Of a stretch of 27,868 nucleotides of DNA, positions 15,501-22,626 are shown piece after piece. Location of the stretch: positions 1-27,868 of the forward strand of contig JBILTF010000025.1 of NCBI GenBank assembly GCA_044371675.1, written 5' to 3'. This stretch comes from CAIZGX01 sp044371675. Lineage in GTDB: Bacteria; Bacteroidota; Bacteroidia; Flavobacteriales_D; Sanyastnellaceae. The notes under the pieces were generated by a model. It did no database searches. It was not told the DNA's origin and was given only the letters and a program-made list of their open reading frames with translations. Made by a program: the position numbers and the translations under genes. Position 1 is the first letter of the stretch; each line of letters opens with the position of its first letter.

Positions 15501-17051
15501 GATACCGATGCAGAAAAGAAGCGAAGTAACTTCTACTCCATTGATCCGAACCAAGACAGCTTGAACTTCCTATCTCCTTATGCCAAATACGATGTGAAGA
15601 ACAACCGACTAACGTGTAACAAGATTGAATACATTATTGTTGCCGACTCTAAAGTTCAACCCGATAGTAACTATGTGGTTATTGACAAATGGGCGAATAT
15701 GCGAAGGCTGGAGCGCGCTCAAGTGATTAGCAACTTCATAACCCAGCATCATAAAATTTTCAATGCAAGTTTGAAAATTGAAGGACGCAAGAAATATGAG
15801 GGAAGTGGTGACATTATATACAAAGACGAAAACAAGAAAGAGCAGAAGATTCACATTAACACATTTAGATTGGATTCAACGTACCAAACTGTTGCTTTCG
15901 GGGACATTAAGGAGACAGATCAATTCTTCCTGTCCCCTGCCTTCGAATATTATGGAAAATTCGAATTGTACGCAAGCAATCCGAATCTGACTTTCACCGG
16001 CGGTGTGCGCATTCTGCATAACTGCAATAGTATTGCGAGAACCTTCTTCAAATTTAAATCGGAAATTAATCCACTTGAAATTTACATACCTGTAGATAGC
16101 ACCTTGCGCGATATGACCATGTCTAAATTGGGAGTTGGTGTTATTGTGAAGGACGAACCACCTATGAAAATATATCCCGGTTTCTTGAGTGCCAAGCCAA
16201 ACAAGAAAGACCACGGACTTATTGAATCTACAGGTTACTTGTATTACGACAAAGGCAAGAAAACCTACTACATCGGATCGAAAGAAAAAATTCGTCAGCC
16301 GAAGCTGCCAGGCCAATTGCTTGGTTTAAATACCACCACCTGCGAGTTAACTGGAGATGGTGTTATGGACTTCAATGTTGATTACGGCATGATGGTTATG
16401 AAGTCTGTGGGAACCGTTCATTTCCAATCGAACGACTCCACATTGGCTGCGCAAAGCACGAGTCTATTGAACTTCCCTTTTGATGAAGGAGCTCAAAAGC
16501 ACATTGCTGATAAATTTACAAATGCCAACTTAGACCCTATCGATTTAACCAAAACGCAATTTGAAAAAAGTTTGGTTGAGTTTTTAGGAATTGAAAAATC
16601 TGATAAAATTATTGCAGATTTAGCTTTAGACGGAACATTGAAGAGACTTCCCGAAGAACTTCAGCAGTTCTTTTATTTTGGAGATCTGAATTGGGTTTGG
16701 AACGAAGATTTAGAGACCTTCTCTACCTCCGGGCCACTGGGAATTGCCAGCATGGGCAAGAAACAAATTTTCAAGTACACCAAAGGACTCATTGAAATTG
16801 AGAAGCGCAGAAGCGGTGATATTTTCCGTTTGTATTTGGAAATTGATGGTGCTACTTGGTACATGTTCGAATACAAATTAAATATACTCACTGTTATCAG
16901 CTCTGACGCTGAGTTCCTAGCCATTCTAACTGCAGTGAAAGATGATAACAGACGTTTCGAAGAAGGCAAGAAGAGATTCTCTTGGTCTATGCTAGCATCA
17001 AAGAAAAAACGAGACGATCTTTTAGATAGATACCCTGAATTAAATCAGTAA
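12588..17051 (+). CDS. Very large exported protein of unknown function (1487 aa)
   Basis: I do not recognise this protein. It begins with a clear signal peptide, KKILFLLFALLISLGVFA, cleaved about residue 19, and has no further membrane helices, so it is probably periplasmic or outer-membrane associated. Residues 25-160 are helical and charged; from about 290 to 1300 the composition suggests mostly beta strands. Short segments recur with glycine spacing: KLEGTGTME (306-314), GLKGKGKLDY (771-780), GMTGNGSSDF (861-870), KYEGSGDIIY (1069-1078) and ELTGDGVMDF (1253-1262), several preceded by a strand such as VTGDLTLNFS or FKGTMRLEPT. The C-terminal 150 residues look globular and end in a basic helix. 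No C-terminal sorting domain is seen. Several prokaryotic beta-rich envelope proteins (AsmA-like, LptD-like) share such texture but I cannot claim homology. It ends at a strong terminator. Confidence 0.85.
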   Translation: MKKILFLLFALLISLGVFAQKGEKLPEEDEKMFSYLTNIFEDQRKDYGKDQIEKKLAKMWLEGNVYTEEQKKQFRETLTLFIDNKSKIFPDYDNYIQAFIYFQNSGKSESELKGWNDLVIRIYSDKKIKKFGAEFVETSLGLFRDLTFYKNESLQWKTNNNTYRFAFDSLPYVAFDEMNLKCFSRGDSSVIYKTSGMYFPTLEKFYGNEGRVTWQRAGYDPEKTYASFNSYNIRIKESRYIIDSVMFYNEFFDKPLAGKLTEKIIGNRTSETASYPLFESYYQRLEIKNIVPNVDYEGGFTMSGKKLEGTGTMETPASLIFYREKKAFVIAQSLLFEIRPDRIQSSNTSIKMRLDSDSIYHPDLFFMFTKKTRNLELSRTEDGISPSPFLNTYHEVEMYFETVQWNIDAPYMNFGTFGAVPGGNADFESVDYFKEKRFSTLAGISNDHPVYILYRTGKGLQSDYFNAIDFARQARTGVEQWIPIFIDLTNKGYIQYDIETREIVLLEKLHKHIENNRGNADYDAIQFISEVDRSENARFSLLTRDIIIKGVNSVLLSDSQKVMIYPTGGEIILHKDRDFSFSGRINTGNFELMGAKYNFIYDQFKFDMAEIDSCVIFVDDFTRAPDNFGNYPKTRVRNVLSGLSGTLEIDHPTNKSGYHSKDYPQYPILTCNKTSNVFYDSYSIQKGKYKRDGFYFEVEPFQIDSLDNFNKKNLKFQGTLISGGIFPDIKEPLVLMEDNSLGFQINTTDSGFQAYGGKAKVTGDLTLNFSGLKGKGKLDYLTSTSISNSFTYVPEEVFGLASAFTNKSDKKANVPDAQASKMDLQYFPKKDKLEVTTNDDLVDCFNQEAKFKGTMRLEPTGMTGNGSSDFVGAKLSSKHFKLRNRKILADTSSFELKSNPGDVGLSFKTDNVSADVDFDARKGQFKSNSGETKIEFPTNLYVCFMDQFTWFMDKSEMELSSSRKAEKDLVIDTDAEKKRSNFYSIDPNQDSLNFLSPYAKYDVKNNRLTCNKIEYIIVADSKVQPDSNYVVIDKWANMRRLERAQVISNFITQHHKIFNASLKIEGRKKYEGSGDIIYKDENKKEQKIHINTFRLDSTYQTVAFGDIKETDQFFLSPAFEYYGKFELYASNPNLTFTGGVRILHNCNSIARTFFKFKSEINPLEIYIPVDSTLRDMTMSKLGVGVIVKDEPPMKIYPGFLSAKPNKKDHGLIESTGYLYYDKGKKTYYIGSKEKIRQPKLPGQLLGLNTTTCELTGDGVMDFNVDYGMMVMKSVGTVHFQSNDSTLAAQSTSLLNFPFDEGAQKHIADKFTNANLDPIDLTKTQFEKSLVEFLGIEKSDKIIADLALDGTLKRLPEELQQFFYFGDLNWVWNEDLETFSTSGPLGIASMGKKQIFKYTKGLIEIEKRRSGDIFRLYLEIDGATWYMFEYKLNILTVISSDAEFLAILTAVKDDNRRFEEGKKRFSWSMLASKKKRDDLLDRYPELNQ

Positions 17052-17052
17052 A

Positions 17053-17076
17053 AAAAAGGGCCGCAAGGCCCTTTTT
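17053..17076. terminator. Bidirectional Rho-independent terminator
   Basis: A perfect 10-bp stem AAAAAGGGCC / GGCCCTTTTT closes a GCAA loop, with a T-run on the plus-strand 3' side and, because the stem begins with A's, an equivalent T-run on the minus strand. It lies one base after the stop of the 1487-residue protein gene and 17 bases beyond the eno stop, and so can terminate both convergent transcripts. GCAA is a stable GNRA tetraloop on the plus-strand RNA. Confidence 0.92.
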
Positions 17077-17093
17077 AATTTCTATTTATTAAC

Positions 17094-18374
17094 CTATTTC
17101 AATATGCTCTTTCCAGGGAAATAAGCCATCTTTCCCAACTCTTCTTCAATACGCAATAACTGATTGTATTTTGCAATACGATCTGAGCGAGATGCAGAAC
17201 CTGTTTTAATCTGTCCCGTATTAAGCGCAACGGAAAGGTCTGCAATAGTGGTATCTTCCGTTTCGCCACTTCTATGAGACATTACTGAGGTATATCCCGC
17301 TCTGTGAGCCATGTTAACCGCATCAATCGTTTCTGTCAAAGAGCCTATTTGATTCACTTTAACCAAAATACTATTAGCTATGCCTTCCTCTATTCCTCGA
17401 GAAAGACGATTCACATTCGTTACGAATAAATCATCTCCAACGAGTTGAGTTGTTTCTCCTAACTTCTCTGTCATCAACTTCCAACCGTCCCAATCGTCTT
17501 CTGAACATCCGTCTTCAATAGATACGATCGGATAACGCTTAGTCCAGTCCGCCCAATAATCCACCATTTGAGAACTTGTTAAGTGTTCCCCAGTTGATTC
17601 CAAGTGATACAACTTCGTTTCAGGATTGTAGAATTCCGTTGATGCGCAATCTAATCCCAACATTATATCTTCGCCTGCTTTATATCCAGAAGCTTCAATC
17701 GCCTGCATTATAGTCTGAAGTGCTTCTTCGTTGCTGTTGAAGTTCGGAGCGAATCCGCCTTCGTCGCCTACGTTCGTCATGTGACCTTGTTTTTTCAAAA
17801 CAGCTTTCAAGTGATGAAAAACTTCAGCTCCCATGCGCAAGGCTTGACTAAATGTTTCAGCACCTACTGGAAGAATCATGAATTCTTGAACATCTACTTT
17901 GTTATCTGCATGCGCACCTCCATTAATAATATTCATCATTGGAACTGGAAGTGTGTTTGCACTCACTCCACCTATGTATCTATAAAGACTCAACCCAGAA
18001 GTTTCTGCAGCCGCTTTCGCAACCGCCAACGATACTCCTAATATAGCGTTCGCTCCTAAAACACTTTTGTTATCTGTGCCATCAATCGCACACATGGCCA
18101 TATCAATTAGATTCTGTTCAAAAACTGAAGCACCCTCTAATTCCTTATTCAAAACTTCATTGACATTTTGAACAGCACGCATGACTCCTTTACCCAGATA
18201 TTGCGTTTGATCACCATCGCGAAGCTCAACCGCTTCGTGCATGCCCGTGCTTGCTCCTGAAGGAACAGCAGCGCGACCAACAGTACCTTGGTCTGTTATT
18301 ACATCGACTTCAATTGTTGGATTACCTCTCGAATCGAGAATTTGTCTTGCATGAATGTGAGCAATGTTTGCCAT
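17094..18374 (-). CDS. eno: Enolase (phosphopyruvate hydratase)
   Basis: This 426-residue protein is enolase, which interconverts 2-phosphoglycerate and phosphoenolpyruvate in glycolysis. It begins MANIAHIHARQILDSRGNPT, and carries the SGASTGMHEAVELRD loop, the VGDEGGFAPN motif, metal ligands in MLGLDCAS, SIEDGCSEDDW and VGDDLFVTN, and the active-site LVKVNQIGSLTE and SHRSGETED segments. Length is normal for bacterial enolase. The frame runs seven codons further upstream to a TTG-type start at 18395, but that region carries the promoter box, so the ATG at 18374 is the start. It is downstream of rluF on the same strand but is separated from it by an inverted repeat and its own promoter-like box. 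Confidence 0.97.
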   Translation of the reverse strand: MANIAHIHARQILDSRGNPTIEVDVITDQGTVGRAAVPSGASTGMHEAVELRDGDQTQYLGKGVMRAVQNVNEVLNKELEGASVFEQNLIDMAMCAIDGTDNKSVLGANAILGVSLAVAKAAAETSGLSLYRYIGGVSANTLPVPMMNIINGGAHADNKVDVQEFMILPVGAETFSQALRMGAEVFHHLKAVLKKQGHMTNVGDEGGFAPNFNSNEEALQTIMQAIEASGYKAGEDIMLGLDCASTEFYNPETKLYHLESTGEHLTSSQMVDYWADWTKRYPIVSIEDGCSEDDWDGWKLMTEKLGETTQLVGDDLFVTNVNRLSRGIEEGIANSILVKVNQIGSLTETIDAVNMAHRAGYTSVMSHRSGETEDTTIADLSVALNTGQIKTGSASRSDRIAKYNQLLRIEEELGKMAYFPGKSILK

Positions 18375-18392
18375 AGGAAATTGTATTTCCAA

Positions 18393-18400
18393 CAAAGATA
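18393..18400 (-). promoter_or_regulatory. Putative eno promoter, -7 box TATCTTTG
   Basis: The minus strand reads TATCTTTG, a full match to TAnnTTTG, 18 bases before the eno ATG, giving a predicted leader of about 14 bases. The upstream -33 position is occupied by AT-rich sequence next to an 11-bp inverted repeat (18418-18442) rather than a clear TTTG. Confidence 0.5.
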
Positions 18401-18417
18401 AACAAGACGAACGAATT

Positions 18418-18442
18418 ACTTAGTGTAATTTTTACACTAAGT
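18418..18442. repeat. Perfect 11-bp inverted repeat between rluF and eno
   Basis: ACTTAGTGTAA (18418-18428) and TTACACTAAGT (18432-18442) form a perfect 11-bp inverted repeat around a 3-base loop TTT. It begins one base after the rluF TAG codon (18444-18446, minus strand) and ends 18 bases upstream of the eno -7 box. It could be a rluF terminator, although the stem is AT-rich and no long T-run follows on the minus strand, or an operator or UP-like site for eno. I favour a 3'-end hairpin because of its position against the stop codon. Confidence 0.75.
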
Positions 18443-18443
18443 T

Positions 18444-19394
18444 CTATCTGCCCGTTCTTTTCGCTCCCCCTCTGCTACTCTTCCCTGAATTTCCGCGACT
18501 GCTACTGCCCTTGCTAGGTCCGTTTCGAAACGTGCGTTCACCCGGTTTAGCATGAGACTTACTACCGGCTTTAAATCTTGGTTTCGAAGACGAAGGCGAA
18601 GATGCAGAAGCACTTGTTCTTGGCTTCGGCTTAGGTCTTGGTTTCGGCTTCGGCTTGTCTGGATCGCTCGAAGCTTTCTTCTCCGGAGCTTCTGATTTCG
18701 ATTTTTCAAGATACTTATTCAACAGTCTCATCTCATCTTCCTCCAAAGGTCTGAATTCACCCACCTGAAGCCCTTGTATGCCAATGTGCATGATGCGGCA
18801 TCGTTCTAACTTCGTGACTGTGTATCCAAAGTGTTCACACATTCTTCGAATCTGTCTGTTCAGCCCTTGTATAAGTGTAATTCGAAATACAAACGGAGTT
18901 TCAACTACAACTTTGCATCGGCGAGTTTGAACGCCAAGAATAGGAACTCCTTGACTCATCTTCTCGGCGAAGTCAGCGAACAACGGACGATCTACGCTAA
19001 CAATGTATTCCTTTTCGTTCTTGTTTCCTGCGCGAAGAATCTTATTCACCAAGTCACCATTATTTGTCAAAAGAATAAGCCCTTGAGAATCCTTATCTAA
19101 TCTTCCAATTGGAAAAATACGCTCGCTGTAGCTTATGTAGTCAATGATGTTGTTCTTCTCTACTTTATCTGTCGTAGAAACAACGCCCATAGGCTTGTTG
19201 AAAGCCAAAACCAAATCTTGCTTCTCTTCTCTATTTAGACCGCGACCGTTCACTTTCACCACGTCTCTTGGTCCAACTTCGGCACCTAGTCCAATCTTCT
19301 TTCCATTAATAGTAACAAGACCGCGTTCAATAAACTTGTCGGCTTCTCTTCGGCTACAAAGTCCCGATTCACTTATGAATTTGTTTACACGCAT
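18444..19394 (-). CDS. rluF: 23S rRNA pseudouridine synthase RluF with long basic tail
   Basis: The 316-residue protein is a RsuA/RluB-family pseudouridine synthase. An S4 RNA-binding domain fills residues 1-50 (RVNKFISESGLCSRREADKF). The catalytic Asp100 is in FPIGRLDKDSQGL, and LVNKILRAGNKNEKEY, FVFRITLIQGLNRQIRRMC and CEHFGYTVTKLER closely follow E. coli RluF, which modifies U2604 of 23S rRNA. The enzyme core ends at about residue 230. The remaining 86 residues are low complexity: a KP/RP alternation at 247-259, then Ser/Lys/Arg/Gly-rich sequence to the end. Such tails also occur in other RluF proteins and probably add RNA affinity. This tail is encoded by ordinary-looking codons, so I do not suspect a frameshift. 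Confidence 0.9.
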   Translation of the reverse strand: MRVNKFISESGLCSRREADKFIERGLVTINGKKIGLGAEVGPRDVVKVNGRGLNREEKQDLVLAFNKPMGVVSTTDKVEKNNIIDYISYSERIFPIGRLDKDSQGLILLTNNGDLVNKILRAGNKNEKEYIVSVDRPLFADFAEKMSQGVPILGVQTRRCKVVVETPFVFRITLIQGLNRQIRRMCEHFGYTVTKLERCRIMHIGIQGLQVGEFRPLEEDEMRLLNKYLEKSKSEAPEKKASSDPDKPKPKPRPKPKPRTSASASSPSSSKPRFKAGSKSHAKPGERTFRNGPSKGSSSRGNSGKSSRGGAKRTGR

Positions 19395-19487
19395 GGCTTC
19401 TGATTAGGTTGCGAAGTTAGTTATGGCATAAACAAATTCGCCGCTTTCCTTTTCTTTTGTTAATTTTAGCTTTTTAGAATCTACCCT

Positions 19488-20231
19488 ATGCCAGCACTAA
19501 GCGAAAGAAAGATTGTCGAAGTTTGTTATGCCCCTAGTCATTTCCCGTTGTACGACAATGGATTTGACATTGTGGTTGTTATTGATGTGCTTCGCGCTAC
19601 AAGTGCTATTACCACAGGTCTTCATTGCGGAATAAAAGAGATCATTCCTATTAATTCGGTTGAAAAAGCCGTTGATTATAAATCGAAGGGATACATCACG
19701 GCTGCTGAAAGAGACGGACAAGTTGTTGAAGGTTTCGACTTTGGAAATTCCCCTTATGCTTTCATGAATCCAGATTTAATTGGAAAAACAGTTGTCCTTA
19801 CTACCACAAACGGAACCAACGCCATTGAAGTGGCAAAAGACAAAAGCATTGTTGTAATCGGTTGTTTGAACAACCTCACCTATCTCAGCAATTGGCTCAT
19901 TGAGCAGAACAAAAATGTTCTTGTACTAGCGTCTGGTTGGAAGGAGAAGATGAATTTAGAAGACACAATCTGTGCGGGTGCAATAGCAGACATACTTTTA
20001 GAAAGTCGCAAATTCGTTTCGAACGAAGACAGTACTATCTCGGCTAAATTTTTATACCGTTCGGCTCGTGATAATTTTTATAGCTTCCTTCGTGCGAGTT
20101 CTCATCGCAAGCGTCTAATGAAATTGAAAATTCAAAAAGACGTGAAGTACTGCCTTACGTTAGATACGGTTCCGTGCATTCCTATTCTTCGCGATGGGAG
20201 GTTGGTGAAGTTGGAAATAGACAATGCGTAA
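19488..20231 (+). CDS. comB: 2-phosphosulfolactate phosphatase ComB
   Basis: The 247-residue product shows the ComB family pattern: VIDVLRATSAI (31-41), ERDG (74-77), GFDFGNSP (82-89) and TTTNGTNAI (105-113). ComB removes phosphate from 2-phosphosulfolactate to give sulfolactate, a Mg-dependent reaction known from coenzyme M synthesis in methanogens. Bacteroidota do not make coenzyme M, so the bacterial role is open; a supply of sulfolactate or cysteate is one possibility (inference). No comA or comC homologue is in the window. It starts a plus-strand run with the zinc-dependent PLC/nuclease-like gene, whose ATG lies 10 bases beyond the comB stop, and with an aldehyde dehydrogenase. Confidence 0.88.
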   Translation: MPALSERKIVEVCYAPSHFPLYDNGFDIVVVIDVLRATSAITTGLHCGIKEIIPINSVEKAVDYKSKGYITAAERDGQVVEGFDFGNSPYAFMNPDLIGKTVVLTTTNGTNAIEVAKDKSIVVIGCLNNLTYLSNWLIEQNKNVLVLASGWKEKMNLEDTICAGAIADILLESRKFVSNEDSTISAKFLYRSARDNFYSFLRASSHRKRLMKLKIQKDVKYCLTLDTVPCIPILRDGRLVKLEIDNA

Positions 20232-20241
20232 AAAATTCAAC

Positions 20242-21222
20242 ATGAAAACGAAGTCCTTTTCCCTCTGGATACTTTGTTTTCCATTTCTTGCAATTGCTTC
20301 TGAACCAGAACCACCCATCTGTTTAGACTGGGGCTTCTTCGGGCATAAGAAAATTAACGAGCTCGCCATTTACACGTTGCCTCCTGAACTTTTCGGATTC
20401 TACAAATACAACATGAACTATTTAATAGATCACAGTGTAGATCCAGACAAAAGAAGATACAGTGTTAAGGGGGAAGCTGAGTGTCACTTCCTCGATGTTG
20501 ATCGTTATGTAACATCAACATCTTCCTCTCCATTTGAGAATTTACCGGAGCGTTGGAACGACGCTGTATCAAAATACGGAGAAGATAGCCTTCGCGCACA
20601 TGGCATTGTTCCGTGGAATTTGTATCTCGTTTATTCAAAATTAGTGATTGCCTTTAAAGAAAAAGATGTGAATCGTGTTCTTCGACTTTCTGCTGAAATA
20701 GGACATTACGTGGGCGATGTGCACGTGCCACTTCATTCAACTTCAAACTACAACGGACAAAAAACCAATCAAAAAGGCATTCACGGTTTCTGGGAAAGTC
20801 GCGTTCCTGAAATTCAATTTCCACAATACGATTTCTTTGTTGGACAGGCAGAATACATTTCAGCCCCACAGCATTTCATTTGGGAACGATTGAAAGAAAG
20901 TTATGCCGGCGTCGATTCTGTATTGAAGTTTGAAGCTCAACTCACAGCACAATTTCCTGCCGACAAGAAATATGCATTTGAAGTTCGCAACAACATTGAA
21001 GTGCGGACCTATTCCAGAGAGTTCTCTGAAGCTTACAGCAATCTTTTAAACGGACAAATTGAACGAAGAATGCGTTCCGCTGTTTATTCCTTAGGAAGCC
21101 TATGGTTGAGCGCTTGGTCAGATGCGGGGCAACCCAATTTAAAAGACTGGTATTTGAAGGAAGAGGAAACTACAGACCCTCCAACAGAGCACGAAACTAA
21201 AAAGATCCGCGAACACGAATAA
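20242..21222 (+). CDS. Exported zinc-dependent phospholipase C / S1-P1 nuclease-like protein
   Basis: The 326-residue protein has a signal peptide (MKTKSFSLWILCFPFLAIAS) and the metal-ligand pattern of the zinc phospholipase C / P1 nuclease superfamily: Trp30 and His35 (WGFFGH), an Asp in IDHSVDPDKR (Asp63 or Asp67), His82 (ECHFLDVD), His155, Asp159 and His165 in GHYVGDVHVPLH, and His181 with Glu185 in GIHGFWES. The H-x3-D-x5-H and H-x3-E spacing equals that of Bacillus cereus phospholipase C. Phosphodiester hydrolysis in the periplasm is likely; whether the substrate is lipid or nucleic acid cannot be told. The frame also has an ATG at 20224 overlapping comB; I chose 20242 because it starts directly at the signal peptide. 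Confidence 0.82.
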   Translation: MKTKSFSLWILCFPFLAIASEPEPPICLDWGFFGHKKINELAIYTLPPELFGFYKYNMNYLIDHSVDPDKRRYSVKGEAECHFLDVDRYVTSTSSSPFENLPERWNDAVSKYGEDSLRAHGIVPWNLYLVYSKLVIAFKEKDVNRVLRLSAEIGHYVGDVHVPLHSTSNYNGQKTNQKGIHGFWESRVPEIQFPQYDFFVGQAEYISAPQHFIWERLKESYAGVDSVLKFEAQLTAQFPADKKYAFEVRNNIEVRTYSREFSEAYSNLLNGQIERRMRSAVYSLGSLWLSAWSDAGQPNLKDWYLKEEETTDPPTEHETKKIREHE

Positions 21223-21231
21223 CTATTTACT

Positions 21232-22626
21232 ATGTTAAATTTAGAAATTTTCGAGCAGCAAAAGAAACATGCCTTGCTCTTCAAAAACAGCAAACTTTCT
21301 GAAAGAATCGAAGTACTGAATAGATTTGAAAAGGGATTGCACAAGCACGAAGCTAACCTGACGCGCGCGCTGAAAACAGATTTGAATAAACACCCGTTCG
21401 AATCTTCCATCATGGAATTCTCGCTTATCTTCTCTGAGTTAAAGGGCGTTAGAAAAGAGCTTCGAGAATGGATGCGCATTACCTATCCCGGAATGAACAT
21501 TGCCAATCCGTTTGCTTCCCATAAAATTCATGTTGAATCGAAAGGCGTATGCCTCATTCTTTCTCCGTGGAATTATCCCGTTCAGCTGACACTTACTCCA
21601 CTGATCTCATGCATCGCCGCCGGAAACACAGCAGTAATCAAACCTTCTGAACTCACGCCAACAGTAAGTCAAGCGCTAAAAGACTTTATTGAGGACACAT
21701 TCCTCCCGAAAGAGGTAGCCTTAGTTCTAGGCGATGGAATCGTTGCGGCGCAGTTGACCGAACTTCCTTTCAACCATATTTTCTTTACGGGTTCTCCAGC
21801 TGTTGGAAAATTAGTTATGGCTGCTGCTGCAAAAAATCTAACAAGCGTAACATTAGAGCTAGGCGGAAAATCTCCGGTTGTAATTGGAAAAGATTATGAT
21901 TTGGAAGATGCAGCGAAAAAAATTCTTTGGGGGAAATACACCAATGCGGGACAAACGTGTATTGCCGCAGATTATGTGTTAATTCCGAAAGGAAAAACGA
22001 AAGAGTTTGTTCAGCATCTCGAGAAACACTACCATTCGCACTACACAATAGAGGGCAAATTAAACTCGGACGAAGTGGTTTGCATCGTTTCTGAAAAACA
22101 CTACGAGCGCCTAATATCTATGGTTGAAGAAGTTCGCAGTACAGGAGGAAATATTCTGTTCGAAGGGGCCCACAAGCCTTCCGAACGATTATTCGGTCTA
22201 ACCGTAGTTGCAAATGTCTCGAAAGAATCAAGAGTTTTTCATGAAGAAATATTCGGACCAATTCTTCCCGTCTTCGAATATGAATCGTTAGAAGAAGCGG
22301 TAGATTTCATTCGAAGCAACGAGAAGCCTTTGGCTTTGTATGTGTTTTCCCAAAACAGAAATGAACGAAAGTTCATCACCCAAAACACATGGGCCGGTGG
22401 CGTAACCATTAACGATGTGTTCTTGCACCTAAGTGATGTGCGCATGCCCTTTGGGGGAAGTAATTTTTCCGGAATGGGATACTCACATGGTTATCACGGA
22501 TTCCTTGAATTTTGCCATTTAAAATCGGAAGTACATACAAGTCGAGTTTTCAATTCCACTTCATTGATTCACCCTCCATATAAGGGTAAAGAGTGGCTAG
22601 CGAAGATCCTAAGGCGCATTATATAA
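21232..22626 (+). CDS. NAD(P)-dependent aldehyde dehydrogenase (class 3 type)
   Basis: This 464-residue protein is an aldehyde dehydrogenase of the shorter ALDH3-like group. Active-site features are visible: Asn114 in LSPWNYPVQLTL, the coenzyme-binding FTGSPAVGKLVM (185-196), the general base Glu209 in TLELGGKSP, the nucleophile Cys243 in NAGQTCIA, and EEIFGPILPV. The C-terminus MPFGGSNFSGMGYSHGYHGF is typical of fatty or aromatic aldehyde dehydrogenases. It oxidises an aldehyde to a carboxylate; the natural substrate is unknown. It starts nine bases after the phospholipase-like gene. Its TAA is followed with no gap by the stop codon of the convergent DUF1295 gene. Confidence 0.92.
   Translation: MLNLEIFEQQKKHALLFKNSKLSERIEVLNRFEKGLHKHEANLTRALKTDLNKHPFESSIMEFSLIFSELKGVRKELREWMRITYPGMNIANPFASHKIHVESKGVCLILSPWNYPVQLTLTPLISCIAAGNTAVIKPSELTPTVSQALKDFIEDTFLPKEVALVLGDGIVAAQLTELPFNHIFFTGSPAVGKLVMAAAAKNLTSVTLELGGKSPVVIGKDYDLEDAAKKILWGKYTNAGQTCIAADYVLIPKGKTKEFVQHLEKHYHSHYTIEGKLNSDEVVCIVSEKHYERLISMVEEVRSTGGNILFEGAHKPSERLFGLTVVANVSKESRVFHEEIFGPILPVFEYESLEEAVDFIRSNEKPLALYVFSQNRNERKFITQNTWAGGVTINDVFLHLSDVRMPFGGSNFSGMGYSHGYHGFLEFCHLKSEVHTSRVFNSTSLIHPPYKGKEWLAKILRRII

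Noticed and set aside
15273..16969. Several minus-strand open frames of 79-146 codons inside the 1487-aa gene
   Set aside because: They are shadows of the long plus-strand frame, with no start context, operon partners or recognisable motifs.
18437..18709. Arg-rich 90-codon frame overlapping the rluF 3' end
   Set aside because: It is the +1-type shadow of the low-complexity rluF tail, and RluF itself reads through with a known family organisation.
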